This document shows positions 46,335 to 58,012 of a stretch of DNA of 64,000 nucleotides, in pieces. The translations under genes and the position numbers were made by a program. Source of the stretch: Cenococcum geophilum 1.58 (taxonomy: Eukaryota > Ascomycota > Dothideomycetes > Gloniales > Gloniaceae); the NCBI GenBank assembly GCA_001692895.1, contig KV748189.1:2798432-2862431 (forward strand), written 5' to 3'. The notes under the pieces were generated by a model. That model was given only the letters and a program-made list of their open reading frames with translations, was not told where the DNA came from and searched no databases. Each line of letters begins with the position of its first letter. Position 1 is the first letter of the stretch.

Positions 46335-47176
46335 AGCATGATATTTTAACGAAGTCTATAATATAGTGTGGCATAGTTTAGACCTTTTATCGCTAAACCT
46401 ATACGTCCTTCTATAGCCTGTGTATATATTTAGTAGACCTTATATATTACCGGATTAGAACTAGCCGCCCTATTCTGCAAGACGGGGCCGCATTGGCAGG
46501 AGCACGTAAATCGACTCAACACCAAAGAATGAAGCTCTATATATAATATATATACAAAATTTAACACGTTTATAACCTCATCTACGAGGCCTTGATTATC
46601 TGGCGGAACGATCGACCGCCTGCGTATGCAGCTTCCTGATTGGTGCGCACAGAGTACAGCTCTAAGGACGCGTTTATCGATGCAAGGGATATCCGTTGTA
46701 TTATACTACGTACAATACTGCACATGCAGCCTCTAGGCTATGGCGCTATAGTTCTATATACATGAATCCTTTTAGGCAGCTCAATATATACTAGTAGCTA
46801 TTCCATCCTATCTAATACTGAGGCATTTCAGACATTCCTCCGAAACCACCTAGTAGAGCAAGGATCTGCCGAATAGTCGATCACGGGCATGTTTTTTAAC
46901 CTACGGTATATTGGATACCTGTGAGGGTTCCGTTAAGTGTTTCGTTCCCTTGGCCTATCGACCCTTGGCCTTTTCTTAAGTCAGTATCGCCACAACCAAA
47001 GCCGATATTCAACATAGAACATAAGTAAAGGGAGGAGTAATATTGACTAAGTATACATTACAATATTCTTCAATCCTACCCAAATAAAGCCCCTCCTTCA
47101 TCTCCTACATTTTCGTCACTTCTCCCACCATCAAGTTCTCCTGTACTACCTTTTTTCCCCTTGCCATTCCTCCTTT
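46335..47176. other. start of the less mutated island; nothing assigned
   Basis: About 840 bp of balanced composition without the TAA/TAG density of the elements on either side. I find no open frame, no splice-compatible coding pattern and no homology to other parts of the window. It lies 3' of the tautomerase-like gene and includes its 3' flank. Confidence 0.5.
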
Positions 47177-47759
47177 CTACTCCTTCCAAGGCACTGCCTT
47201 GTTCACTCTAAACCACATCTTCTCTTCCTCGCTCCCAAACGGCGGCGCATATAGCCCCGCTACCTTCCACAGCCGTCTTTCTGTCTCATCAATATGATAC
47301 TCCCAATCGTAACCCTTGTCTTGAACATGCGGTTTTAGCGCCTACCACCACCACATTAGCACTATCCACCAAAACCTACTCTTCCCCATCTCATTCCCCG
47401 CCCACCAGCCCTGGCAACCAGGGCTCTCTGAAAGGAGGATAAACAGTCAAACTCACCACATCAACCTTATCCAACCACTGCGCATAGACCTCGTCGGAGT
47501 CCTCCATCCTCACCGCAATCTGCTCACCGACAAACCGCACGAACGGGCGCGCGAGCGGCTCGACCCCGGGCTCGGTCGACTCCTGGGGCTGCCCGCCGAT
47601 GTAGATATCCGTGGCGGGGATCTGGTGGAAGTAGACATTGACGTAGAAGGGCGGCAGGCCGATGTCGGTGTAGAGCTTTGTGAAGGCGGCCGCGAGCGCG
47701 GTCTTAGACGCCGCGGTCGTGAAGGTGGTCGGGGGGTGGTAGACGTGCCAGAGAGGCAT
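47177..47759 (-). CDS. tautomerase-superfamily protein (cis-CaaD-like, Tautomerase_3), two exons
   Basis: Predicted 155-aa protein. Exon 1 is 47457-47759 (101 codons) and exon 2 is 47177-47341 (54 codons plus TAG). The 115-bp intron has a GTGAGT donor at 47456, a TAG acceptor at 47342, and GCTAAT about 10 bases before it as a branch-point candidate. Splicing is in phase 0. The start is the ATG giving MPLWHVYHPP, because the family uses the N-terminal Pro left after Met removal as catalytic base; an upstream in-frame ATG would bury it. Family features seen are 'FYVNVYF', 'IGGQP', 'RPFVRFV' (candidate substrate-binding Arg) and, in exon 2, 'GYDWEYHIDET', 'LWKV' and 'PPFGSEEEK'. Glu in YDWEYH is position 114 counted from Pro1, as in cis-3-chloroacrylate dehalogenase. 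Substrate is unknown. Without splicing the frame runs on to a stop at 47391 and loses the conserved C-terminus. Confidence 0.88.
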
Positions 47760-47860
47760 TTTGGTGGTTGGGTTGGTGGTGAGATGGGAGTTGGAGTGTG
47801 AACTGTGAAGACGATGAGTGAAGTGTGGTGAGAATGCTGCAACAGAAGCGTCTGTAAAGC

Positions 47861-47870
47861 TCTTTATATA
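47861..47870 (-). promoter_or_regulatory. TATA-box candidate upstream of the tautomerase-like gene
   Basis: TATATAAAGA on the minus strand, about 105 bp upstream of the chosen ATG, in otherwise GC-richer DNA. The position suits a core promoter with a short leader; the transcription start is not visible. Confidence 0.5.
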
Positions 47871-47879
47871 GAGTCTTTC

Positions 47880-48560
47880 TTTTGCCGCTCTCACTGCCTG
47901 TCTCAATACTCAATAGCTATTGTTCTAAACGGTCTCTGATTGCCTCGCATTTCTCCTTCAGCTAGGGTATACAATTCTAATCCGTGAGACAATTCCTTAA
48001 TGCAGTAAAGGCACGCTTTGTCAGGCACTAGATATAGCTTTTGCAAGGTTTAGATATTACATCATTCTTCAAACACGAACAATTAGGTCTGTCCGACTTA
48101 TTGGCCATGTTCACTAATCAAGACAGTGGAGCCGAGGACAATGTCAATGACAATGTAAGATGATGGTATGAGACTGTATAGTAATACTGTGTAAACTTAT
48201 AGCGCAGGTGAATATACTCTTTGCGGACGTTGCTACTTTGCATGGTCGAGGATGGNCATGTGGGTACGAGTAAATGCGTATATGCGGGGATGTGGGGTTG
48301 CGTTGGCTGCGTGAGTGGTTCTACGCTGCAGCTGCCGGGTTTGCGCCGGTAGATGCAGTTTTGGGTCAAGGCGGCTAATGGGGGGGAGAGCTGGTTTGTG
48401 CCCGGTGGATAGTCTTGTTAGAGTGCTTGAGGTCTAAATACCAGCGTGGTTTTCAATATAAATATTGCCAATCAGATTGGTCAATATTGTTACTAATCAA
48501 TATTGGCGAGTATTGGCGAGATTTGTAATATTTGCAGATTTTCTTGGCACCCCTTCAAAT
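47880..48560. other. 5' side of the island; no gene supported
   Basis: Balanced composition. An 83-codon minus-strand frame (48118-48369) is composed of Thr/Pro/Ser-rich and Tyr-rich low-information sequence and includes an N; I do not support it. Near 48462 CCAATCAGATTGG is a 13-bp palindrome within a cluster of CAATATTG words (48448-48510). The upstream regulatory region of the tautomerase-like gene would lie in the first few hundred bases. Confidence 0.45.
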
Positions 48561-48690
48561 TTTTAACTTTAATATCGTATGGATAAATTATTAAATATTA
48601 TGGCTTCTAAAACAGACTTATTACTTTTTAATATAGAGGAGTTATTTAACTGCTAGTAAAAAAAATACTTTTAACCTATAGATACTAGTT
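48561..48690. other. AT-rich stretch, nothing assigned
   Basis: Here composition returns from the island to the AT-rich type. No coding or repeat signal is seen. Confidence 0.45.
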
Positions 48691-48691
48691 A

Positions 48692-48858
48692 GTAGGATTT
48701 GCGAAGCAAATCCTATCCCTCCATCGTACCGCGCAGCCCCCCGCCCCGCTACGCTCCCTCTATAGAAGATATAAAGTCGGCTGCTGCGCAGCCTCCTTTA
48801 TATCCTCGCAGAGGGAAGCGTAGTGGGGTGGGGAACTGCGCTATAGGGGCTGCTTCGC
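48692..48858. repeat. GC-rich foldback (MITE-like hairpins)
   Basis: A perfect 21-base palindrome, AGGATTTGCGAAGCAAATCCT, lies at about 48695-48715. It is followed by a long imperfect palindrome, about 48733-48842, centred on GCTGCTGCGCAGC. Its left arm CGCTACGCTCCCTCT faces AGAGGGAAGCGTAG on the right, and GATATAAAG faces CTTTATATC nearer the centre. Arms are about 50 bases each. The two short ORFs here (48699 plus, 48749 minus) are by-products of the palindrome. Confidence 0.75.
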
Positions 48859-48875
48859 AGCGGGGGATAAGCTTT

Positions 48876-49580
48876 AAGCAGAGCCTCGTGTAGAGCTTTA
48901 GTAGAGCTTCGTGCAGAGGTTCGCGCAGAGCCTTATGCGGGACCACGCGCGTGCGGCGTGTAGGCGTGTAGACGTATAGATGTCTAGACGTGCAGACGTT
49001 CGTACGGGCGTTTATATAGACGTTCGTATAGGCGTTCGTGTAGGCAATTAATTGATAAATCAATTAATTGTAGAGCCGTTCGTATAGACGGTTATAGGAG
49101 TCTTCCTAGTATATCAGTGCTGCGTATTAGTAGAGCTTCGAGCAGAGCTCGCGTAGAGCTTTTGAGCAGAGCTTGAGTAGAGCTCCGTGCAAAGCCTTGA
49201 TAGAGCTTCGAGCAGAGCTTCGAGCAGAGCTTCAAGTGGAGCTTTGATAGGGCTTTAAGTAGAGCTCGTGCAGAGCTTTGAGCAGAGCTCCGATAGAGCT
49301 TCGAGCAGAGCCCCGAGCAGAGCTTCGAGCAGAGCTTGGTTTAGGGCTTCTTCTATATAGACCTTTGTATTTAGGCCTGTTTTTAAAGGCCTTGTAAAGG
49401 GCTTTATATAGAGCTTTAAGCAGAGCTTTGTATAGGCGTTCGTGCAGGCGTTCGTGTAGACATTTATAGAGACGTTTGTAGAGACGTTCGTATAGACGAT
49501 TATATGGGCGTTCGTACGGGGCGTTTATATAGGTAATTAATTAATCGATCGATTAATTGTATAGGCGTTCGTACGGGCAA
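48876..49580 (-). repeat. minisatellite-like tract, inverted relative to 28870-29260
   Basis: Several arrays of 10- to 12-bp units: GTAGAGCTTYR/GCAGAGCTTCGA (48880-48950 and 49130-49430) and GGCGTTCGTATAGAC/GGCGTTCGTGTAG (48955-49060 and 49430-49580). TACTAATACGCAGCACTG-type linker sequence (minus strand, near 49110-49130) matches the linker at 28990-29010. TTAATTGATAAATCAATTAA (49049-49068) is a perfect AT palindrome. The array runs up to the Helitron's 5' end at 49592. Confidence 0.8.
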
Positions 49581-49989
49581 TCGTGCGACATTTATTGACC
49601 CGAGGTACGAGTGGTCTATATTTTCGGGTCCTGGATTTCAAACCCTTGCCAAGCCGGCTTTTAATTGGTCCAAAAAAAAACCGCGGGCGGTATCTACCTG
49701 CAGAATACACGTGACGAACATTAAAATATTTAAGATCTCACTATTAATAAATTAACCTTTTTGTTGACATCTCTATTAATACTACTATACGCGTCTTAAC
49801 TATGGTAGAACCTGCTCTAATTAAGTGCAGTAAGTGCTGTTTAATATAACCCCGTATTAATTTTATTAAAAACGGCCTATCTACTAAGCTTTTAAAGTAA
49901 TGTTAATTGTGTTAGTTAAAGGCGCGTTTTCCCTATATATTTTTTCTACTTTTACTTACTTTCCTAGGGCTCTAAATATAATTTAAATA

Positions 49990-50486
49990 GGCGGAAAGCA
50001 GAGCTTAGTTCTACTAAGACTCGTTCTATAAAGCGCTAGCGAAATGCTTTACCTAAAACCAATACTAAGGACGTCTTCTTACCTTGCGGCTAGAACAGTT
50101 AAGATACCCCTAAAATAGCTTAATAGCGGAAGATAATTAGGGTAATATAATAGGAGTACCGTATTCTTAATTAGTGGGGTAAAGCTTACTTACCTACTCC
50201 TCCGCTATATACTATAGATAAAGCTTTATATAGTAGAAGAGGCACCCTAAATGGCCTAAATACGTCCTTGCTAGAACTAGCTCCTATGCCTACTCTACTA
50301 CTAATACCTACCCTACCACTAATACTACCTTTCTTGCGGCAAGCTCCGACTACGGCTACATTACTACCCGTTTTAGCTGTTAATTAGGAGCGAATTAAGA
50401 AGTTTAGGAGTATACTATAGGCTAAATATATAGAGACGTGTAGTTATTGTAAGGAGTAGTAGTTCTAAATAGGCCTAGCTATAGAG
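49990..50486 (+). pseudogene. Helitron Rep-helicase relic, N-terminal piece (right copy)
   Basis: The N-terminal part of the Helitron frame before the gypsy C insertion. It is collinear with about 36905-37400 of the left copy, including 'LYTIDKALYSRRGTL' and the 'ETCSYCKE' putative zinc-binding stretch near 50430-50460. The frame is broken by stops. It continues at 58438. Confidence 0.75.
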
Positions 50487-50911
50487 TATAACGGAACCTT
50501 ATAGCAAGAACTACGATAGGCTCGTTAATGGGCTAGGTGTGTAGGAAATGCAAGTACAAAAGTTAATAACGTAATAATAACTAGTGGAGTGGTTGCCCAA
50601 TAGATTAACTCTAATTGTATTCTAAGAATTACTATAAGGAAGGAACTATCTAGGTAGGGACTAAGGGTCCTTAAATATATAACCGTACTCTTATAAAATT
50701 CTTCTTATATATAATATACGTCTTATACGTAAGGTACGTAAGTTCCTTTTATTCCTCTTGTTTAATACGTAGCATATTATATAACCTTAGTTACTATTCC
50801 TTATTATATAGTTCTATCGGCTCCATCCTAGACTATGCCTAAATTAACTAACTAGCTTCTTTCGTCTCTTCTCTAAGTAGTTATAATATTGTACTTAAAG
50901 CGTCCGTAACA
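50487..50911 (-). repeat. 3' LTR of gypsy C
   Basis: 425 bp, from TATAACGGAACC to GCGTCCGTAACA on the plus strand. On the minus strand it is preceded by a purine-rich AAAGAGAAGAGAAATAG tract (about 50912-50930). Confidence 0.9.
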
Positions 50912-51639
50912 CTATTTCTCTTCTCTTTATCTTTATTTTTAAAGATTTAAAATATCTCTAAGTCGTTTATTAGAGGTGTAATATCCGTTTAATTAATTTG
51001 GTTAATATTATTGCTTATTATACCTAAAGTAATTTCTTCTTTATACGCCCAACGTCGTGCTCGCACTATTGCTGCGATATTATCTTTTAGTAAGATTATA
51101 CCGTCTCCGTGTTCTCGTTGTTTAAAAAAAGGGTTAGTTTATATTGCGTTGGCAAACCTATCTTCGCGATAACCGTTCTCTTGCTTAAAGTATACTAAAG
51201 CGAATATTTATTCGTCCTATAACGTTTACTTTACTTCTAATACTAAATATACGCGACCTATTACTCTTAATAGTCGTCTAGTTCCCTAATTAATTTGTCT
51301 TAGGGTCTTATATTTAATCTACTGCTGCTTAGCTAGATGGTAAACTGTTATAAGCCCTTACTAAGTTAGAACGTTCCTGTAATGCAGAACAGAAGGCCCT
51401 AAATACTTAAATTGCGGCGTCTACTTATCTGCTTTATCTTAAGAAGGTTTATAAAAAGGTTTATTTTAAGGAGTAGAAACTTATAGAATAAGGTCTATAG
51501 GAACTAGGTAATAAAAGAACGGATTCCCTTTTAATAGAGAAGGAAATAAATCTAAGTAGCTCGGCAATTGCTCTTCTTAGGTCCCCTTTAGGTAACTTAT
51601 TCTTTAGCAATTTTTTTTTATTAATGCTGCCTAACCTAA

Positions 51640-54600
51640 TCTCTTTTAATACTCCTATACCTTTCCTATAGCGTTCTTTAAATTCTCTAGTGGCTCCTAG
51701 GTAGTCTTAGTATAGCCTATCTACTTAACCTTATACTATATTTTATTGTCAATATCTTTATAATTAACGATCTTTAATACTTACTATTTGTCTTCTTCTT
51801 ATCCTCTATATATGTCTACTTTATAAACCGGTGGCTTAATATTCCTATATACTGGCTCTAGTATTATAATATACTATATAGGGTAAATCTTTATTTTGGC
51901 TGGTAGGTTTAACTTAAATATAACTAGTAAAATCCTTTATATAATTTTAAAAGGTCTTAGTTTAACGTGGTCTAATTTCTTACTTAGTTGTTAACTCTTA
52001 AAATTTTTATATAGTAGCTACACTCTATCTCCCTCCTTAAGATCTGGTCCCTTAGATCTCTTAGCATTATAGTACTTTTTTATTCTCTTTTATACTTTCT
52101 TTATTAATTCTATAAGGTCTATATAAAGATTCATTAATGTCTTTATTCTCTCTTTAGCTATACTACTTATTTTCTTTACTTATTGTGGTAATAACGATGT
52201 TCTTGGCTTATATCTATAATTTGCCTTAAATAGTAATATGCCTATCCCTTCTTAAGGTATTGTATTATATACGAACTATATAACTAGTAATAGCAATACC
52301 TAATTGTTCTATATATGGTTAATATAATGCCTTAGGTACTGCTCTAGCGTCTAATTTAACCTTTCTATTTAACCGTCTGTCTACGGATAATATGCGGTAG
52401 AAGTTACTGCTTAAACTCCTTGCTCCGCTAAGAACACTTCCTAGAATACTACTATAAATCTTAGATCTCTATCTAATATAATTTTACTTAATGCTCTATA
52501 TCTTATAAACACTTCTTTAACGTAGATTCTAGCGACATCTTCCGCTGAGATTTCTTCTGTGCATGCTATAAAGTATCCCCACTTTATAAGCTTATCTACT
52601 ATTACTAAGATCGCGTTATAATCTTATCCAGTAATAGGATCTTTTAATTTTAGTAACTTAATAACAAAGTCCTATAATATAACCTCCTATAGTCTCTTTG
52701 GTATCTTAATAGGTTGTAGCCCTCTATATAGCTTATACCTTGTTGGTTTATTCCTTTAGTAATTTAAACATTTCTTTATAACTTTTTTAGCTATTCTCTA
52801 AATTCCGTTAATAATGTACTCCTTCTAAAGTCTTAATACTAAGCCCGTAGCTCTATTATGTCCTTAAGTTAGTCCCTTATGGAAGTCTTCTATAAACTGC
52901 TCTGCTATGCTTCTTAGGATATACTTTACTTCTTAATTTTTGTATATATTTATCTATAGATCTTCTAGCTATGCTTCTAGAATTCTTTATACCTAAAAGC
53001 TTTTTAATATCTTATAGACTTTCTCTGGTTTATTATCTTCTTAAGTTACTGTAATTTTTAGATAATTATACCTAATTAATCCGTCTATATCCTTTCGCAA
53101 TAAAGCCCCTAATGGCTTTTCCTTATTTTGTAGTTTAGCCTTACGGCTTAGAGTATCTGCCCGCGTATTATCTGTACCTTTAATATACTAAATCTTAAAA
53201 TAGTATTCTATAAGCATCTCTGCCCATCTAACCTGTCTTTAGTTAAGTTCCTTTATTATTAGGAATCCTATTAGGTTCTTATAATCCGTCTTAACTATAA
53301 ATAGTTTCTTTATGCCTTATAAGAATGCTTTCTATTTCTTTAATACTGTAACTATACCTAATAACTCCTTATTATAGATGTTATAGTTTAACTCCGGTGG
53401 TGTTATCTTCCGACTATAGTATGCTACTGGGTGCTATCTATCTTAATGCCTTTATATAAAGCACACCCCTAGTATATAGTCTGATATATCTATTTCTATA
53501 ACCGTCTCTAGTCCTAGTTAATAGATCTTAAAAACTGGCTCCTAGGTGAATAACTTTTTAACTTTTTTAAAGAGTTCTCTTTGCTTCTCCCCTTATGCCT
53601 ATAGTTCTTCTTTCTTTATTAACTGCGTAAATAGCTTAATATCTTTTAACTATTGCGCTATAAACCTTCTGCAGTAATTGTAAAACCCTAGGAATAATCT
53701 TAACTGTGTAACGTTTTCTAGTTTCTGCTAATTTACTATAGCCTTAATCTTCTTTAGATCTATGCTAAGTTGGCCTAGTTTAATAATAAATCTAATAAAA
53801 TTTGTCTTCCTGGTAAAGAACTTGTATTTTTTAATTATTACTAGTATCTATTCTTTTTGTAGTCTCTTTAAAACCTATTTAACGTATTCCCTGTATTCTT
53901 TCTTAGTTATTAAGTAGATAATAATATTATTAAAATATACCATAATAAATTCATCTAAGTATTCTCCTAATATATTGTTAATACGCTTTTGGAATATTGC
54001 TAGTATGTTTATAAGCCTAAATTGCATAACTAATGGTTTATATAGTCCTTCCTTTGACCTAAAGGCTGCCTTTTATTTATTGCCTTTCTTAATTCTGATT
54101 TAATAGTACGCCTATCTTAAATCTATCTTTATAAAGATTTGCGTATTGCCTATCCTATTTTAGATTTTGCTAATTAAGGGTAAAGGATACCTATCCTTCC
54201 TAGTAATGCTGTTTAACTATTTGTAGTTAATATACAGCCTTAGTTTACTATTCTTCTTTAGTACGAATAGTACTGGATAACCCGCTGATGACTGCGATGG
54301 TCTAATGTATCCCTTTTATAAATTTTCCTAGATAAACTCTTTTAACGCTCTACCTTTTTCTTTAGTAAGCTTATAGATTAAAAAAAACTTTAGACTTGTT
54401 TCTAGTTTTAACTCTATTTTATAGTCCTATATTATATATTCTAATAGCTTCTTACTTTTTAGTAACTATAGTTTCTTGCCATACTTATGGTATCTCTTTA
54501 GTATATAACCTAGTCCTTTTTCTGTTTCTTTATAGGTTGCTCCTACTTAGTACTATACTAACTTAGCTTATTATTATATTTTGCGGCGTTAAGTATCTTT

Positions 54601-57600
54601 AATATTGACCTGACTTATAATCTAATTAATTCTTGGATTGTATTTCTATAACTAAGGTATACCTAATACTGCCTCGTCCCGTCCTAATAGTAGGATATTA
54701 AAAGATATCTCGATTTATCTTCCTTTAATAGTTATCTAAATAGGTCCTGTTTTAAGACTAATAATCCCTCCTCTATAGGTTATTAGATCTCCTAAAATTA
54801 TAACTAATAGGTAAAGTTGCTCCTTTTGTCTATAAAGTAGTCCTATTCTCTTAACTACTGTTAGTAAGATATGGTTTCGCGTTACTCTACTATCTATTAG
54901 CGCTTTAAACTGCTAATTTTACCAATTAACTTATAAATTTAGGTATTGTCCTTAAATTCCTTTAAGGGTCTAAGGCTCTACTACTAGCTCCCTCTAGTTC
55001 TATAGGCCTCTACTTTTTTTAACTATTGGCTACTTAATCCTGGTACACTTAGCTTACTCTTTAGCTAATGCCTAGTTTGCTTTTTATCTTTAATATACTA
55101 TAGATATATGTTTTCTAGGCATTCCTATTACTATTATCTATTTAAGTATTCTTCCGTAAGGAATTTTTCTGGCTAAAGTACTAAACTTTCTTCCTCTTAG
55201 ACCTCTGCTGGATGCTATCTATATATATATTTAGCATTCCTATACTATTACTTATCTGTTATCTAGTATATCCTTATAGGGTATTTCTGATTCTTTTCTT
55301 TTAGATTCTTATATATTTTGTATATATTGTCTATATACACAATCCATAATAATGTGTAGTGTGCTAGGTACTTTAGGTTAACTCTTAACTTATCTTTATT
55401 TCTAAGTTTAAACCTTTATTATACTAATCTAAATGTTATAACTTTATTTATAGGTATTAAGATGCGTCTTTTGCTTCTCTAGTCCTCTAAACGTTCCTCT
55501 AGATCCTTTAATGTTATAATTAAGGCTCCTTTGATATGTGTTATAGCCTTCTCTATAATTAGGTGGTCCTAAATAACTTTTTTATCTAACTATATATAGA
55601 AATCTTCCCACTTATTATTATGCCTTTGCCTATACTACTTTTAATATAGCTGCTAAAGTATATACGGTCTGTCCGTAAGGAAGTATCTTCTTATTACTAT
55701 ATTATAACAGCCCTTTATATATTGTTCCTTAAACCTAGTTAGAATCCCTAAATCCTCTTCATCTTCTAGTTTAGTAAGCCACTTGGCTCTTAGTATGCCT
55801 ACTCTTAGCCTATTAGTGATTCTTTATACTAATACTCTGTCCTTTATACGTCCTAATGTGCTAGATCTTTTGTCTAGTTTCTGTTCTTGCTATAAGGTAA
55901 TTCTTACCCTAAACTCCTCTATGGTTTCTTTTACGTTACGTCTTATAAGTAGATCCTTAAAGTCTTCCTACTTCTTAATCTTAATATTAACTTTTTAATT
56001 TTTAGGCTAAATACTATATTCCCCTAATAAGTCTTCTGGGTCTATATATCTGTCTCCTAGTCTAATTACTATTTATGCCGCAGATTCTCTAATCTATAAA
56101 GAAGCTCCTTACCTCTTACCTATAGGTGCCCTTATTTATACTCCAAAATCTTAATTCCTTAGATTCTTTAATCCTAAGCTTGCTTTTAACTTAAGCTTAG
56201 CCCCTACCTTAGTCTAACTAGGCTTAACTAGTGTCCTCGTCTCGTCTTAAGAGTCCTAGATCTCACTTATCTTATCTTAAAAATCTTATACCGTTAGGAA
56301 TTCTTATCCTAAGCTTATTTATATATCTTTAAACTAAGCTGCTGCTCTACTCTATTGGTTTCTATCCGTTATAGGTCCTTAAGCTTACCTTATCTCGTCT
56401 TAAGAATCTTAGTTATCTCTTATCTTATCTTAAGAATCTTAAGCCTTTAGCTTTTTGCCTTTATTAAGTACCGAAGTGGTTTACTATCCTACTTCTCTTA
56501 CGTCTTATAAAGCGATAGATATTATATCTAGTAGGGTTTTAATCCCTACTAATGTTCCTTATTCTGTAGTAGAATTATCCTTTACCTTTAGTATAACATC
56601 TCTAAGGTCTACTCGCTCCTAGTAAGCGGCCCTTATTACCTTATTATTACGGAATATTTCGCCTATATTAAATTTATCGTCTTTAATATCCAATCTGCGA
56701 ACTAGTTTATTAGTTCCTCTATATCCTATAGGTGCTAGCTCTTATAGCTAATAGCTTACACTATACTTAGCGTCCTTATAAATTTGGTATGCGTTATTAT
56801 AACAAAACGCAAAACTTTTGATTGAATATTCTTTTATCCCTTATAGCATATTATCGTCCCTTTATACGTATATATCGTCTGCTAGTCTTATACCTTTTAC
56901 TATATAGTGACTCTGCCCACTTCTATAGTCTCTAACGTAATAACCCTGTTTTCCGCAATTTATATAAGCTCCTTCTTTAAACCATTTCTCTTATTATAGA
57001 GTCCGCCTAAATATCTTCTACTATTAAGATCCCTAATTCGGCCTTTACTCCTTAGACCTTTAATTACTTAATCCTTATCCTCTAGGTTTCTATAGTTTGC
57101 TCTATCTCTTATAGGCTTCTTTAGTACCACTTAGGTCTATTAGCTCTGCGCTATACCATAGTTTCTAATTTAGCTTTTATTATTGCGTACTTTGCGCCTT
57201 ATATAACTATAGAACTCTATCCTAGCCTCTCTTAGCCTATTCCCTTTAGTAGATCCAATTATTAATCTTAATCGCCTAATCTATTAGTTCCCTTAGGGTA
57301 TCCGCATCTTCTATTAGGATAATTACGTCCTAGACTTTAGCCTTAAGTCCTTATTTATATTGTGCCATAAGCGCCCTATTATTCTACTTTACTTATATTG
57401 CTAGTATCTGGAACTATATTATATACTTAATTACTAAAGTTTATTACATAAGGTTTTGGAGTTTTCTTTCTACTATAGTTATTCCTTCTAGGTCTCTAAA
57501 CATCTGCGTAAGTTATTCTATAAATCCTTCCCAACTTAAGAACATAAATTGCACGTTTTAGTTAGTGGTCGTTATTCTATTTACCTATATCTCCATAAAG

Positions 57601-57968
57601 TAAGGTTTAAACCACTTAAGTGCTTTTCCTAATAAGAATAGTCCTATATAGGCTATTTAATCCACAGGTATAAGTAACTTTACTCCCTCCTATAAGACCT
57701 TAAAGTATATCTGCGTAAGGAATCCTTTAAGCTTTAACTTCTCTCCTATAAATCTCTTAATTAATAGTAGCTTGATCTTTACTGCTCCTATCCTATTAAG
57801 TCTTTCTTTTAATACTATATTATTAGCTATTAGCTAGTTAACTATTTCCTATAGCTATCCAACCGTTATAGGTTGCTGTAAGTCAATATCTGCTATACTA
57901 GTGTTACCTCCTGTCCTTGAAGTAGTTGCTACCGTTAATAGCGTTATAGTGGCTGCTTTTGGTGGCAT
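51640..57968 (-). pseudogene. gypsy C gag-pol relic with chromodomain
   Basis: The frame starts at the ATG at 57968 (MPPKAAT) and is destroyed by stops. Gag covers about 56900-57968 with a mutated CCHC knuckle near 56940-56975. The protease DSG near 54885-54900 reads DSR. RT lies at about 53680-54350; its FDD near 53925-53940 reads FNN. RNase H lies at about 53150-53640, integrase at about 52150-52850 and the chromodomain at about 51640-51800. The changes are of the same transition type as in A and B but at partly different positions. The plus-strand ORF at 55783 is antisense. Confidence 0.85.
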
Positions 57969-58012
57969 ATTGTTCGACTTCTTATATTAATACTATAACT
58001 AGGTAGTAATTA

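Noticed and set aside
29607-46339. AGCAT both left of the solo LTR at 29612 and right of the solo LTR ending at 46334, suggesting one element with a 16.7-kb interior
   Set aside because: The two LTRs have different internal sequences beyond a short family resemblance, so they are not a pair. A 5-bp match arises easily by chance.
47391-47906. 171-codon continuous ORF as the tautomerase gene model
   Set aside because: It uses an upstream ATG that would bury the catalytic N-terminal Pro, and it reads into the intron, losing the conserved C-terminus present in 47177-47341.
48118-48369. 83-codon minus-strand ORF in the gene island
   Set aside because: Low-information Thr/Ser/Tyr-rich sequence with an N, no splice-supported extension and no recognisable family.
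46335-48560. tRNA or rRNA genes in the island
   Set aside because: No cloverleaf with acceptor and T-arm pairing and no rRNA core sequence could be found by eye.
48699-49063. ORFs of 64 and 104 codons
   Set aside because: They are produced by the foldback and the minisatellite; the minus-strand one is an Ala/Tyr/Thr/Asn repeat.
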